Assembly: GCF_001428365.1 (NCBI RefSeq)
Contig: NZ_LMSH01000001.1
Coordinates: forward strand, 481,254-545,253
Reading direction: 5' to 3'
Length of the DNA: 64,000 bases
Source: Arthrobacter sp. Soil763
GTDB taxonomy: Bacteria > Actinomycetota > Actinomycetes > Actinomycetales > Micrococcaceae
Below, one piece after another: positions 1-8,856 of the stretch. Numbering within the stretch: the stretch's first letter is position 1; the number at the start of each line of letters is the position of its first letter. Under the pieces are notes generated by a model. It saw only the letters and a program-made list of their open reading frames with translations. It ran no database searches and had not been told where the DNA came from. Both the position numbers and the translations under genes were made by a program.

Positions 1-274
1 CCTCTTCCTCCGGCAGGTAGGAGATCGCGACGTCGGCCCCCTCCCGGGCGAAAGCGATGGCGACCGCCTTGCCGATGCCGGAGTCTCCGCCGGTAATCAG
101 GGCCGCCTTGCCCTCGAGCGCGCCGCTGCCCTGGTAGCTTTCCTCGCCGTGGTCGGGCTGCGGCTCCATCGGCGCCGTCAGCCCTGGTTGCTGCTGGACC
201 TGTTCGGGAAACGGTCCGGCGTGGTACGTGCCGCGCGGGTCCCGCGGCTGGTCCTGCTGCTTAGAATCGCTCAT
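1..274 (-). CDS. Short-chain dehydrogenase/reductase, 5' part only
   Basis: The frame runs off the left edge; it starts at an ATG at 274, so about 91 residues are visible. Residues 1-50 are a polar Gln/Pro-rich leader like that of YghA-type SDR oxidoreductases. The glycine-rich NAD(P)-binding loop TGGDSGIG follows at residues 60-67, then the second strand of a Rossmann fold. The catalytic Tyr-x-x-x-Lys region is outside the window, so substrate and cofactor cannot be judged. It is divergent from the gene at 375. Confidence 0.85.
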   Translation of the reverse strand, partial: MSDSKQQDQPRDPRGTYHAGPFPEQVQQQPGLTAPMEPQPDHGEESYQGSGALEGKAALITGGDSGIGKAVAIAFAREGADVAISYLPEEE

Positions 275-374
275 GAGTCCACCTACCCCGCATGTGTCGG
301 TTCGTCTGTTTCTCCACCGTACCCGAAAATCGTCAGTAAGCTTAGTACCAAGTTTTGGATAGTGAGGAGCACCG

Positions 375-863
375 ATGTCTGATGCTGTAACCCGCCGCGA
401 CGGCCGGGACGAAACCTACGACGAGAAAATGGACCGCAACTGGGCGGAGCTGCTGCAGGAGCTCCGGGTACTCCAGACGGGCGTCCAGATCCTGGCGGGC
501 TTCCTCCTCACCCTGCCCTTCCAGTCCCGGTTCGAGACGCTGGACGACTTCCAGATCGCGCTGTACCTCGGAAACGTCGTGCTTGCAGCCCTCACCACCG
601 CCCTCATCCTGCTTCCGGTCAGTGCGCACCGCAGGCTCTTCCGGAAAGGCCTGAAGGACACCCTGGTCGCCAGCGCCGACCGGATCGCGAAAGTCGCGCT
701 GGCCGGCGTCGCCCTCTTGAGCGTCGGGACCTCCGCCCTGGTCTTCGACGTCACCGCCGGGCGTTCGGCCGGGGTTACCGTCGGGGCGGCCCTGCTCGCC
801 GTACTGTTGGTTCTGCTCGTGCTGATTCCGAACCGGCTGCGCCACAAAGCCGCCCGGGACTGA
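375..863 (+). CDS. DUF6328-type small membrane protein
   Basis: 162 residues. A short charged N-terminus ([13 protein letters not shown], then an Asp/Glu-rich helix) precedes four hydrophobic segments at roughly residues 35-50, 65-90, 105-127 and 133-153, and the protein ends in a basic tail. The motif around [17 protein letters not shown] matches what I know of the DUF6328 family, whose function is unknown. The start is supported by GAGGAG about 6 bases upstream of the ATG. It is followed at once by another small membrane protein gene, so the two probably form an operon. Confidence 0.8.
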   Translation: MSDAVTRRDGRDETYDEKMDRNWAELLQELRVLQTGVQILAGFLLTLPFQSRFETLDDFQIALYLGNVVLAALTTALILLPVSAHRRLFRKGLKDTLVASADRIAKVALAGVALLSVGTSALVFDVTAGRSAGVTVGAALLAVLLVLLVLIPNRLRHKAARD

Positions 864-908
864 GCCGTGAGCGACCGTCAGACCGAGCACCCGCAGTCAG
901 GAGCAAAG

Positions 909-1571
909 ATGCGCACATGGGCCAAGGAACACGGGCTGTTGCTGGCGAACATCGGTCTCTTCGTCGTCTTTTTCGGCGGCATGGTCGTCAGCGGCGCCGC
1001 GGACTACAGCGAGGACCAGCTCGCCCACGGCCAGTCGGCCGTCGGCATCCTGGAATACCTCGGAACCGGAGCGTTCCTGGAGGCGACCTTTGAGAACTGG
1101 GAGTCGGAGTTCCTCCAGATGGGCATGTACGTCATCCTGACGGTGTTCCTGTTCCAGAAGGGCTCCTCAGAGTCCAAGCCGATGGGCAAGAAAGCCCCGC
1201 AGGACGAGGACCCGAGGACCGCCACGATCAAGGACTCGACGCCGTGGCCGGTGCGCCGCGGCGGCTGGGTGCTCAAGCTCTATGAACACTCCCTGTCGAT
1301 CCTGTTCCTGCTGCTGTTCCTGTCCTCCGTCGCACTGCACGCCGTCGGCGGCAGCGAGGAGTACAGCGAGGAGCAGCAGGCGCACGGGCAGCCGCCGGTG
1401 ACCGTCCTGGGCTACCTCGCCACGAGCCGTTTCTGGTTCGAATCATTCCAGAACTGGCAGAGCGAATTCCTGGCCGTGGCCGTGCTGGTCGGAGCCTCGG
1501 TCTACCTGCGCGAGAAGGGCTCGCCGGAGTCCAAGCCGGTGGCCGAACCGCACTACGAAACCGGCGCCTAG
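909..1571 (+). CDS. DUF6766-type membrane protein with internally duplicated domain
   Basis: I prefer the ATG at 909 (220 residues) because AGGAG lies 5 bases upstream; a GTG at 867 in the same frame would add 14 residues but has no good ribosome site. The protein consists of two similar halves of about 100 residues. Each has a first membrane helix, then a loop with YSE(D/E)QxAHGQ, then FENWESEF or FQNWQSEF, then a second membrane helix ending in (Q/R)(K/E)KGSxESKP. Family function is unknown. It lies 45 bases after the DUF6328-type gene, so co-transcription is likely. Confidence 0.8.
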   Translation: MRTWAKEHGLLLANIGLFVVFFGGMVVSGAADYSEDQLAHGQSAVGILEYLGTGAFLEATFENWESEFLQMGMYVILTVFLFQKGSSESKPMGKKAPQDEDPRTATIKDSTPWPVRRGGWVLKLYEHSLSILFLLLFLSSVALHAVGGSEEYSEEQQAHGQPPVTVLGYLATSRFWFESFQNWQSEFLAVAVLVGASVYLREKGSPESKPVAEPHYETGA

Positions 1572-1583
1572 GCCCGGGCCGGG

Positions 1584-2708
1584 TCAGGCTCCCTCGAGCA
1601 CCTGGCTGGTGGCCCAGGCAAGGTACTTGGCGGCCTTTGCGACCGCCTCGGCCGGGCTCGGCGCGACGTCGAGCAGCTGGGCGGCCGCGACCACGCCGTG
1701 CCGTGCAAGGTCTTCCGGGGTGACCAGGATCCGGCCGGCGACCATGATGACCGGGATGCCCAGGGCGCGCGCCGCGTCGGCGAGGGCCACCGGCGCCTTG
1801 CCGGTCAGCGACTGCGAGTCCAGCGAGCCCTCGCCGGTGATCACCAGATCGGCGCCGACGAGTTTTTCGCGCAGTCCCGTCAGGCCGGCGACGAGGTCGA
1901 AGCCGCGCTCCAGCGCCGCGCCGCTGAACGCCAGGAACGACGCCGGGAACCCGCCGGCCGCCCCTGCCCCGGGCACGTTGACGTCCCGGCCGGTCGCCTG
2001 CCGCAGCACCGAGGCCCAGTTGCGCAGCCCGGCGTCGAGGACCTCCGCCGCCTCCGCGTCCGCGCCCTTCTGCGGCCCGAAGACGTGGGCGGCGCCGTCG
2101 GGTCCGTAGAGCGGGTTCTGCACGTCGACGGCGATCCGGAACTTCACGGCCCCCAGCCGCGGATCCAGGCCGCTCACGTCCACGGCAGCCACCTCGGCGA
2201 GCGAACCGCCGCCCAGGGGCACGACGTTGCCGGCGGCGTCGAGGGGCTTGAGGCCGAGCGCGCGCAGGGCGCCGCTGCCGCCGTCGGTCATCGCCGAGCC
2301 ACCCACGCCCAGCACGATCTCGGTTGCCCCGGCGTCCAGCGCGGCGGCAATCAGCTGCCCGCAGCCGTAGCTGTGGGCGCGCAGGGCATTCGCGGGGGTC
2401 GGCTCCATATGCGCCAGCCCGGATGCCTGCGCCATCTCGATCACGGCGGTCGCGCCGCCGGAGCTGTCCTTGCGGAACGCCCAGGCCGCGCCCACCGGGG
2501 CAAGCACCGGCCCGACGACGGCGTTCAGCCGCTCCTCGTAGCCTGCCGCGACGGCGGCCTCCAGCGTGCCCTCGCCGCCGTCGGCGACGGGGAACTGGAC
2601 GGCCTCGGCGTCAGGGTAGACGCGCAGGGCGCCCTCGGCGATGGCGGCGGCGGCCTCCGCCGCGGTCAGGGAGCCCTTGAACTTGTCCGGGGCGATCAGG
2701 ATTCGCAT
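1584..2708 (-). CDS. Glycerate kinase
   Basis: 374 residues from the ATG at 2708 (AGGATGG upstream); an in-frame extension to 2894 has no support. The N-terminus MRILIAPDKFKGSLTA is diagnostic of the GlxK/GarK type glycerate kinase family. Later motifs are the VADGGEGT loop, GVGGSAMTDGGSGAL, the FGPQKGA segment and VITGEGSLDSQSL. Members phosphorylate glycerate using ATP, feeding glyoxylate or glucarate breakdown products into glycolysis; whether the product is 2- or 3-phosphoglycerate cannot be read from sequence. It converges with the gene ending at 1571 and is divergent from the phosphatase at 2912. Confidence 0.93.
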   Translation of the reverse strand: MRILIAPDKFKGSLTAAEAAAAIAEGALRVYPDAEAVQFPVADGGEGTLEAAVAAGYEERLNAVVGPVLAPVGAAWAFRKDSSGGATAVIEMAQASGLAHMEPTPANALRAHSYGCGQLIAAALDAGATEIVLGVGGSAMTDGGSGALRALGLKPLDAAGNVVPLGGGSLAEVAAVDVSGLDPRLGAVKFRIAVDVQNPLYGPDGAAHVFGPQKGADAEAAEVLDAGLRNWASVLRQATGRDVNVPGAGAAGGFPASFLAFSGAALERGFDLVAGLTGLREKLVGADLVITGEGSLDSQSLTGKAPVALADAARALGIPVIMVAGRILVTPEDLARHGVVAAAQLLDVAPSPAEAVAKAAKYLAWATSQVLEGA

Positions 2709-2911
2709 GGAACCATCCTGCCAGCCGGCACGGACTTTTCCCGCCCCGGTTCCCGCTCCCCTCTCCCGGCCAGCAGCCCCGGCGCGGGTACCCGCCGCGA
2801 CAAGGCCGGGGCGCGGGAGTAACGTAGGCCCTTTCGGGCCGCCCGGGCACGCTGCGGACGGCCGCCGCTGTTTTGGCCCGCCCTGCGGGTCCATCGTGCA
2901 GGAGGTAAAGG

Positions 2912-3676
2912 GTGAGCACTATCGGACACGGCAGCCTGCCGGGCATCACGGGACTCGTCCTGGTCCGGCACGGCGAAAGCGAAGGCAACATCGCCGCCAC
3001 CCTCGCCCGCGAGGCGGGGGCGCACGTCATCAATGTCCCGGCGCGGGACGCCGACGTCGGCCTGTCGGAGACCGGCCGCGAACAGGCCCTGGCCCTGGGC
3101 CGGTTGCTGGCCGGTGTGCCGGAAGCCGGCCGGAGCGCCGTCTGGTCCTCCCCCTACGCCCGGGCCCGCCAGACCGCCGAACTCGCGGTGCAGACGGGCG
3201 GATGGCGCGGACAGATCCGGTTGGATGAGCGGCTCCGGGACCGTGAACTCGGGATCCTGGACATGCTGACGTCCGCCGGGGTGGAAGCACGGCTGCCGGA
3301 GGAGGCCAGGCGCAGAAGCTGGCTGGGGAAGTTCTACTACCGGCCGCCGGGCGGCGAGTCGTGGGCCGATGTCGTACTGCGGCTGCGGTCCCTGCTCGCC
3401 GACCTGGACCGGGAGCACCCGGGCGAGGAGGTCCTGGTGGTCTGCCACGATGCCCTGATCGTGCTGTTCCGGTACATCCTGCAGGGCCTAACGGAGGCGG
3501 AGCTGCTGGATATCGCCGCCACAACCAGCGTCCTGAACGCCTCCGTGAGCCGCTTCGTGCGGCCCGGCGGCGCGGGGCCCTGGGAGCTGGAGAGTTTCAA
3601 CCTGGCCGACCATTTGGCGGAGCAGGGAGTCGCCGTCACCGAACATTCAGGGGATGCCAATGTCCACCCGCGCTAA
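2912..3676 (+). CDS. Histidine phosphatase family protein
   Basis: 254 residues, GTG start with GGAGG 6-10 bases upstream. Residues 17-24 hold the signature LVRHGESE, with the phospho-accepting His in RHG. The second conserved Arg is in SSPYARARQTAE, the acid in the DERLRDRELG segment, and the second His in VVCHDALIV. This is the phosphoglycerate mutase-like fold of branch 1; the substrate is not predictable. Its 3' end overlaps the nnrD-type gene, so the two are translated from one message. Confidence 0.9.
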   Translation: MSTIGHGSLPGITGLVLVRHGESEGNIAATLAREAGAHVINVPARDADVGLSETGREQALALGRLLAGVPEAGRSAVWSSPYARARQTAELAVQTGGWRGQIRLDERLRDRELGILDMLTSAGVEARLPEEARRRSWLGKFYYRPPGGESWADVVLRLRSLLADLDREHPGEEVLVVCHDALIVLFRYILQGLTEAELLDIAATTSVLNASVSRFVRPGGAGPWELESFNLADHLAEQGVAVTEHSGDANVHPR

Positions 3677-4553
3677 GCACACGGCTCCCGTCCCGGTGAC
3701 GCCCACCCTGCTGCGCGACTGGCCCCTGCCCGGCGGAGGATCCGGCAAGGACGACCGGGGCTCGGTGCTGGTGGTGGGCGGCGCCCGCAAAACGCCGGGA
3801 GCGGCCCTGCTGGCCGGCGTCGCCGCCCTGCGCGCCGGCGCGGGACGGCTCACCCTGGCGGTGGCGGAGTCGACGGCGGTGCAGGTCGCGGTGGCGTTCC
3901 CGGAATCCGGCGTGGTGGGGCTGCCGGAGACGTCCCGGGGCTCGGTCAAGGGCTCTGCGGCTGCGCTGCTGGCGGACGAGGCGGACGGCATGGATGCCAT
4001 CCTGGTCGGCCCCGGGCTGGACGATGCGGAGGAAACCCTGGCGCTGCTGCGCGGGCTGCTGCTGCCGGGGCGGTCGAACCCGAAGGCCGGCCCTGCGATC
4101 ATCCTCGACGCGTACGCCCTGGGCTGCCTCCCGGAACTGGCCGGCGAGCTGGAACCCTGGGCGGACCGGCTGGTCCTGACGCCGAACGTCGCCGAGGGCG
4201 GGATTCTGCTGGGCCGCGACCTCGAGGACCTGGCACGGGACGTGCCGAAGATCGCCGACAAGTACCGGGCCGTGGTGAGCTGCCAGGGCGTAGTCGCGGA
4301 GCCCGGCGGAAGGGCCTGGCAGATCACCACCGGACACAGCGGGCTGGGCACCTCAGGGAGCGGCGATGTCCTGGCCGGTGCGATCGCCGGACTGCGGGCG
4401 CGCGGCACCACGGATACGCAGGCAGCCTGCTGGGGCTCGCACCTGCACGCCGCCGCCGGGGACCGGCTCGCCAGCAGACTGGGCGGCCTCGGCTACCTCG
4501 CCCGTGAACTGTGCGACGAGCTGCCGGCCCTGATGGTCGAACTGTCCAACTAA
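3660..4553 (+). CDS. nnrD: ADP-dependent NAD(P)H-hydrate dehydratase
   Basis: 297 residues from the ATG at 3660, chosen over the ATG at 3654 because AGGGG at 3649-3653 then sits at normal distance. The ribokinase-like fold is shown by DDRGSVLVVGGARKTPGAALL near the N-terminus, VGPGLDD in the middle, LTPNVAEG, and the catalytic GTSGSGDVLAGAIAGL near the C-terminus with its conserved Asp. The enzyme repairs hydrated NADH and NADPH (S-form) using ADP. The epimerase partner domain often fused to it is absent here. It overlaps the upstream phosphatase gene by 17 bases. Confidence 0.9.
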   Translation: MSTRAKHTAPVPVTPTLLRDWPLPGGGSGKDDRGSVLVVGGARKTPGAALLAGVAALRAGAGRLTLAVAESTAVQVAVAFPESGVVGLPETSRGSVKGSAAALLADEADGMDAILVGPGLDDAEETLALLRGLLLPGRSNPKAGPAIILDAYALGCLPELAGELEPWADRLVLTPNVAEGGILLGRDLEDLARDVPKIADKYRAVVSCQGVVAEPGGRAWQITTGHSGLGTSGSGDVLAGAIAGLRARGTTDTQAACWGSHLHAAAGDRLASRLGGLGYLARELCDELPALMVELSN

Positions 4554-4664
4554 GAGGTCCGGCCGCAGGCCACGGCTCTGGACTAATCCTAAGCATGCTG
4601 ATAATTCTGGAGTGGCAGGGCCGGTCGGTCCGGCCGCAGCAGTTGCAGGAGTGAGGAGTAAGCG

Positions 4665-5132
4665 ATGGGCATCTCAGACAGCATCAAGAAGGGCGCTGAG
4701 GACGCGCTGGAGGACCTCGCCGGAATGGCTGACAAGTCCGACGACGGGCACACGCCCGATCCCGGCAATCCCAACGACGAAATCCAGGTTCATTCCTCGA
4801 TCAGCGAGGGCTCGAACGCCTTGGAGGCCGAGAAGGACGAACAGCGCACCGGGCAAAGTGCCGGATCGGCCGCGGCCGATCCGACAGACACCCCGCCGGG
4901 CGGCCCCGCGGACCCCACCCAGCCTCCGGGCGGCCCGCTCGGCAACCCGGCCGAGGACCCGGACAACGCACCCCCCCTGGGCGATCCCGGCCCCGGCCCG
5001 GACGGCTCCCCCGACCCGTCTCCGGGCAGCGTGCCGGGACCCGGCGGCCTGCCGGCGACCGAGCCGGGCCGTTTCCGGGCCGACCCGTCTGAGGGCGACG
5101 GCGACCCGACCGTGAGCATGGGCCGCGGCTAG
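4665..5132 (+). CDS. Hypothetical acidic Pro/Gly/Asp-rich protein
   Basis: 155 residues, with a strong ribosome site (GAGGAG) 6 bases before the ATG. The first 25 residues could form an amphipathic helix (SDSIKKGAEDALEDLAG). From about residue 60 on the protein is low-complexity and disordered, dominated by Pro, Gly, Asp and Ala, with PGPGPDGSPDPSPG-like stretches and no membrane segment, signal peptide or cysteine. I do not recognise a family. It converges with the glycerophosphodiesterase gene. Confidence 0.65.
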   Translation: MGISDSIKKGAEDALEDLAGMADKSDDGHTPDPGNPNDEIQVHSSISEGSNALEAEKDEQRTGQSAGSAAADPTDTPPGGPADPTQPPGGPLGNPAEDPDNAPPLGDPGPGPDGSPDPSPGSVPGPGGLPATEPGRFRADPSEGDGDPTVSMGRG

Positions 5133-5182
5133 GACCAGCGCAGCGCCCCTGGGCCGGGGGCCTTCCCAGGTCCTTGGCATGC

Positions 5183-5983
5183 CTAGGCAGGCCACTGGCC
5201 GCGCTCCTGCAGGACGGCTTTGAGCAGATCGGCCCGGTCGGTCACGATCCCGTCGACGCCGAGGTCCAGCAGCCGGTGCATCTCGGCAGCCTCGTTGATC
5301 GTCCAGACGTGGACGTGCAGGCCGTGGCGGTGGGCGCGGCGGACGAACCCGGCCGTCACGACCGGGACGGCGCCGTAGCGGACGGGGACCTGCAGGGCGT
5401 GGATGTCGCGGAGCGCCCGGCCGGTCACGCGGCGCAGCAGTGCCGCCGGCAGCAGCGGTCCCAGCAGGACGAACAGTGCGTTGGAGGCCATGCCCGCCGA
5501 ACTCGCGGCCGGCCGGCTCAGGCGCCGCAGCACCGCTCGCCGCCGCCGGTCGGAGAAGCTGGCGACCAGGACGCGGTCGTGCAGGCCGTGCTCCTCGATT
5601 GCCGCGGCCAGGGTCTCAACCGAATTCCAGTCCTTGACGTCCAGGTTGAGCCGGATGTCCGGGAACTCCGCAACCAGCTCGGCCAGCAGCGGAATCGGCT
5701 CGGTGCCGGCGATCCGGGCCCGCGCCACCGTCTCGGCCGGCAGCTCCGCGATGCGGCCGCTGCCGTCCGTGACCCGGTCCAGCGTCTCGTCATGGAAGAC
5801 CAGCAGGACGCCGTCGGCAGTCGTGTGTACGTCGGCTTCCAGGTAGCGGTAGCCCAGGTCGACGGCGGCGCGGAACGCCGCCATGGAGTTCTCGGCGCCC
5901 TCCGTCGAGAAGCCGCGGTGGGCCATCGCCACCGGCACGCCCGGGGTTGCGCCGTGCGCCAAGAAGGGGTGCGGGACCGTCAC
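5183..5983 (-). CDS. Glycerophosphodiester phosphodiesterase
   Basis: 266 residues from a GTG at 5983; the longer frame to 6079 would run through the neighbouring gene. The GDPD signature is present: AHRG (residues 21-24, His22 and Arg23), EN at 31-32, EADVH with Glu49 and Asp51, and FHDETLDR with His64. Near the C-terminus are VWTINE and GVDGIVTDRAD. The TIM-barrel enzyme hydrolyses glycerophosphodiesters to glycerol-3-phosphate and an alcohol. No signal peptide is visible, so it should act in the cytoplasm. It follows the small gene 6001-6246 by 17 bases. Confidence 0.9.
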   Translation of the reverse strand: MTVPHPFLAHGATPGVPVAMAHRGFSTEGAENSMAAFRAAVDLGYRYLEADVHTTADGVLLVFHDETLDRVTDGSGRIAELPAETVARARIAGTEPIPLLAELVAEFPDIRLNLDVKDWNSVETLAAAIEEHGLHDRVLVASFSDRRRRAVLRRLSRPAASSAGMASNALFVLLGPLLPAALLRRVTGRALRDIHALQVPVRYGAVPVVTAGFVRRAHRHGLHVHVWTINEAAEMHRLLDLGVDGIVTDRADLLKAVLQERGQWPA

Positions 5984-6000
5984 CCCTGAAGCGTACCGGC

Positions 6001-6246
6001 TCAGGGGTGCTGCGGCAGGATCTCCACCCCGTCGCTGCAGTGCAGCAGGGTCCGGCCGCCGCCGTCGAGGTCCACCCACACCGTGGTGCGGTCCGTCGTG
6101 AGATCGTCCACGAGGCCGCCGGTTTCGTAGCCGGGTGCGAGCCGGACCCGTACCCGGTCGCCCTGGCGCAGGCTCATCCAGTGCGCGTCCGGGTCCACCC
6201 GCCGCACCGGCTGGTCGTCAATGTGTCGGTTGCCGTACCTGGCCAT
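6001..6246 (-). CDS. Hypothetical small protein, probable small beta-barrel
   Basis: 81 residues. The C-terminal 55 residues alternate as short beta strands (GDRVRVRL, GGLVDDL, TTVWVDLDGG, TLLHCSDGVEIL) in the manner of an SH3-like barrel, but I do not recognise a named family. The N-terminal 22 residues are basic and polar. It is immediately upstream of, and co-oriented with, the glycerophosphodiesterase gene, so they may be co-transcribed. No function should be inferred. Confidence 0.6.
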   Translation of the reverse strand: MARYGNRHIDDQPVRRVDPDAHWMSLRQGDRVRVRLAPGYETGGLVDDLTTDRTTVWVDLDGGGRTLLHCSDGVEILPQHP

Positions 6247-6375
6247 GAGTGCCCCACCATCAGTCAGAAGATCCGTTCGGTTTTGCCAGCGTAGGCGGCG
6301 AAAGTGAACGCAAGTTGGCCGTCGGCTGGGAATCCCGTGATCGCGCCGTGTCCCGGGCGCGCGGAGGACGGACCC

Positions 6376-7194
6376 TTACGGAAGCCGGACGCCGAGTTCG
6401 GCGAGCTTGGCCTCCAGGACCTGGGCCACGCCGTCGTCGTCGAAGTGCGGTGCCTGCCGGCCGGCGGCGCGGATGGCCTCCGGGTGGCCGCTGGCCATGG
6501 CGTAGCCGTGGCCGGCCCAGCGCAGCATCTCGATGTCGTTGGGCATATCGCCGAAGGCCACCACGTCCTCCGCCGCCACCCCCAGCGACGCCGCATAGTC
6601 GGCCAGGGTCACGGCCTTGTTGACCCCGGGCAGGGACAGTTCCAGCAGGGCCAGGTTCGGGGCGGAGTGCGTCGCCGCGGCGAGGTGGGCGACGGCGGGC
6701 GAAACTTCGGCGAGGAACTCATCCGCGGTTCCCTCCCTGACCACCGCAAGGAACTTCACCACGGCGTCGTCCGGGCGCAGGGTGTCCTGCAACGGGGCCG
6801 GGGTGAACTCGGCAAGCAGGCCGCTGGAGCCGGTTCCGAGGAAGCCGGGCTCCAGGTGGAAGCCGGTCAGGGTTTCCGCGGCGAACAGCGCGGACGGGCG
6901 CAGCCGCTGGATGATCCGGCGGGCTTCGAAGACGGCGTCGAGCTCCAGGGCGCGCGCAGAGACCATCCGGTCGGCCTCGAGGTCCCAGACCACCGCGCCG
7001 TTGGAGCAGATGACGGTTCCGGTGTGGCCCAGCCGGTCCTGCAGCGGGTGCAGCCAGCGCGGCGGCCGGCCGGTGACGAAGACCAACTCCACCCCGGCCT
7101 CCCGGCAGGCGTGGAAGGCGCGCACGGTCCGGTCGCTGATCTGGCCGTCGTGGCCCAGGATCGTTCCGTCAATATCACTCGCTACCAGCCGCAT
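6376..7194 (-). CDS. Cof-type HAD-IIB family phosphatase
   Basis: 272 residues. Motif I is ASDIDGTIL with nucleophile Asp7 and Asp9; motif II is FVTGRPPRW; the type IIB cap occupies about residues 85-180; motif III/IV is FGDMPNDIEMLRWAG. Family members dephosphorylate sugar phosphates or nucleotides; the actual substrate is unknown. The gene stands alone, with more than 60 bases to either neighbour and no strong Shine-Dalgarno sequence. Confidence 0.9.
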   Translation of the reverse strand: MRLVASDIDGTILGHDGQISDRTVRAFHACREAGVELVFVTGRPPRWLHPLQDRLGHTGTVICSNGAVVWDLEADRMVSARALELDAVFEARRIIQRLRPSALFAAETLTGFHLEPGFLGTGSSGLLAEFTPAPLQDTLRPDDAVVKFLAVVREGTADEFLAEVSPAVAHLAAATHSAPNLALLELSLPGVNKAVTLADYAASLGVAAEDVVAFGDMPNDIEMLRWAGHGYAMASGHPEAIRAAGRQAPHFDDDGVAQVLEAKLAELGVRLP

Positions 7195-7259
7195 ACTGCC
7201 AGTCTACGTGGGGCCGCGCGGGCCGGTGCGACGCCGGAACGGGCGCCGTTCGGGCCGGG

Positions 7260-7754
7260 TCAGTGCCGTTCGTAGATCCCGGTCAGGCTGGCCCGGGCCA
7301 GGATGTGCGGGCCGAGCTTAGCCTCCAGCTTGGCCGGTGAGGCGCCGGCGTCGAGGCCGCACGTCTCCACGTTCAGGGCATAGACGGTGAACACGTAGCG
7401 GTGCGGTCCGTGGCCCTTCGGCGGCGCGGCGCCCAGGTAGCCGGCGGAGCCGCCGTCGTTCCGCAGCTGGAACGCTCCCAGCGGCAGACCGCCGCCGTGC
7501 CTGGCTCCGGCCCCGGCCGGGAGGGAGGTGGCGCTTGCGGGCAGGTCCAGCACCGCCCAGTGCCAGAAGCCGTGGCCGGGGGCGTCCGGGTCGAAGGCCG
7601 TGACGGCGTAGCTGCGGGTGCCCGCCGGCGCCCCGCTCCAGGCCAGCGGTGGGGACTCGTCCTTGCCGCCCGGCCCGGTGGCGGCGCCCCGCTGGGCTGC
7701 CGGCAGGATCTGGCCGTCTTCGAAGGTGTCGCTGCGTACGCTGAAGCTTGCCAT
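7260..7754 (-). CDS. YbhB/YbcL family Raf kinase inhibitor-like protein
   Basis: 164 residues from the ATG at 7754, which has AAGGGA just upstream; the in-frame extension to 7877 lies inside the sugar kinase gene and is unlikely. The phosphatidylethanolamine-binding-protein fold is seen in SPPLAWSGAP, the DPDAPGHGFWHWAVLDLP motif and GYLGAAPPKGHGPHRYVFTVYAL. Bacterial members are of unclear function. It starts 10 bases after the stop of the PfkB kinase gene, so they form an operon. Confidence 0.92.
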   Translation of the reverse strand: MASFSVRSDTFEDGQILPAAQRGAATGPGGKDESPPLAWSGAPAGTRSYAVTAFDPDAPGHGFWHWAVLDLPASATSLPAGAGARHGGGLPLGAFQLRNDGGSAGYLGAAPPKGHGPHRYVFTVYALNVETCGLDAGASPAKLEAKLGPHILARASLTGIYERH

Positions 7755-7764
7755 GGCTTCCCTT

Positions 7765-8766
7765 TCAGTTGCTGGCCGGGCCCGCACTTTCACGGTCCCG
7801 GTCCGCGGACGCCCGGTCCGCGGAGTCGCGTTCCATCCGGGTGAGTTCAGCCCGGGTGGGTGGGTTGGCGCCTGCACGGGAGACCGTGACCGCGGCGGCC
7901 GCGGCCGCGTGGGCGAGGAGCCCGCGGAGGCTTTCGGCCGAGAGTTCCCGGAGCGCCTTGCGGTTCTGCGCCCCGACGAGCCCCCGGTCCGCGATTCCGG
8001 ACAGCAGCGCGGCCATGAAGGAATCCCCTGCCCCTACGGTGTCCGCGACCTTCACCGAAGGCGCCGGGACCTGCGCTTCGCCGTCGGCATTGACGGCCCA
8101 CGGCCCGTCCGCGCCGCGGGTGACCACCACCATGGCCGGCCCCTCCGGCCCGCCGAGGGAGAGCCAGCGCCGGGCCGAGTCCAGCGGGTCCACGCCGGGG
8201 TAGAGCCACTGCAGATCCTCGTCGGAGGCCTTGACCACGTCCGCGAGGAGGACAAATTTTTCGGCCTGGTGGCGGGCGTAGTCCGCGTCCGTGATGATGC
8301 TGGGGCGGCAGTTCGGATCGAAGCTGACCGTGCTGGACGGGTGGGCATGCTCGACGGCGGCGAGCACGGCCGCGGCGCCGGGGGCGAGCATCGTGGCGAT
8401 TGATCCGGTGTGCAGCAGGGTGCTCCCCTGCAGCATGAACGGCAGCCGGTCGGTCAGGCCGGGCAGTTCCCAGGCCAGGTCGAAGGTGTAGCTCGCGGCG
8501 CCGCCGTCGTCGATCAGGGCGGTGGCCACCGAGGTGGGCAGCTCGTCCGGGCCCATGGGCAGCAGCACGGAACTCGATTTCAGGTGCGCGGCGACCGACT
8601 CCCCGTAGGCGTCCTTGCCGTAGCGGCCGACGAACTGCACCGGGTGGTCAAGCCGGGCCAGGCCGACCGCAACGTTCAGGGGGCTGCCGCCGACGTGGGC
8701 CTGGATGCCGGTGGAGCGTTGGACCACATCAACCAGGGCCTCGCCAATGACTGTGAGCATGGTCAT
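7765..8766 (-). CDS. PfkB family carbohydrate kinase (fructokinase-like)
   Basis: 333 residues from the ATG at 8766 (a second ATG at 8760 is possible). The N-terminus reads VIGEALVDVV and the first PfkB signature is GGSPLNVAVGLARLD with RYGKDAYG following. The second signature, DTVGAGDSF at residues 242-250, holds the catalytic Asp248. The sequence resembles fructokinases more than ribokinases, but this is inference. It is the first gene of an operon with the YbhB-like gene. Confidence 0.9.
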   Translation of the reverse strand: MTMLTVIGEALVDVVQRSTGIQAHVGGSPLNVAVGLARLDHPVQFVGRYGKDAYGESVAAHLKSSSVLLPMGPDELPTSVATALIDDGGAASYTFDLAWELPGLTDRLPFMLQGSTLLHTGSIATMLAPGAAAVLAAVEHAHPSSTVSFDPNCRPSIITDADYARHQAEKFVLLADVVKASDEDLQWLYPGVDPLDSARRWLSLGGPEGPAMVVVTRGADGPWAVNADGEAQVPAPSVKVADTVGAGDSFMAALLSGIADRGLVGAQNRKALRELSAESLRGLLAHAAAAAAVTVSRAGANPPTRAELTRMERDSADRASADRDRESAGPASN

Positions 8767-8856
8767 ACTCTGCCAGAGAACCGGCCCGGCCGCGCCTGTG
8801 TTGCGCCGGGCGGCGCTGGCCGCCGGGTGGAGAACCACCGGGCGGGCAGCGGCACC

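Noticed and set aside
2709..2894. 62-residue N-terminal extension of glycerate kinase
   Set aside because: The family starts at the MRILIAPDKFKGS motif; the extension is low-complexity and lacks a ribosome site.
8767..8838. Longer start for the PfkB kinase
   Set aside because: The extra residues have no homology character, and the conserved VIGEALVDVV strand should be within ten residues of the start.
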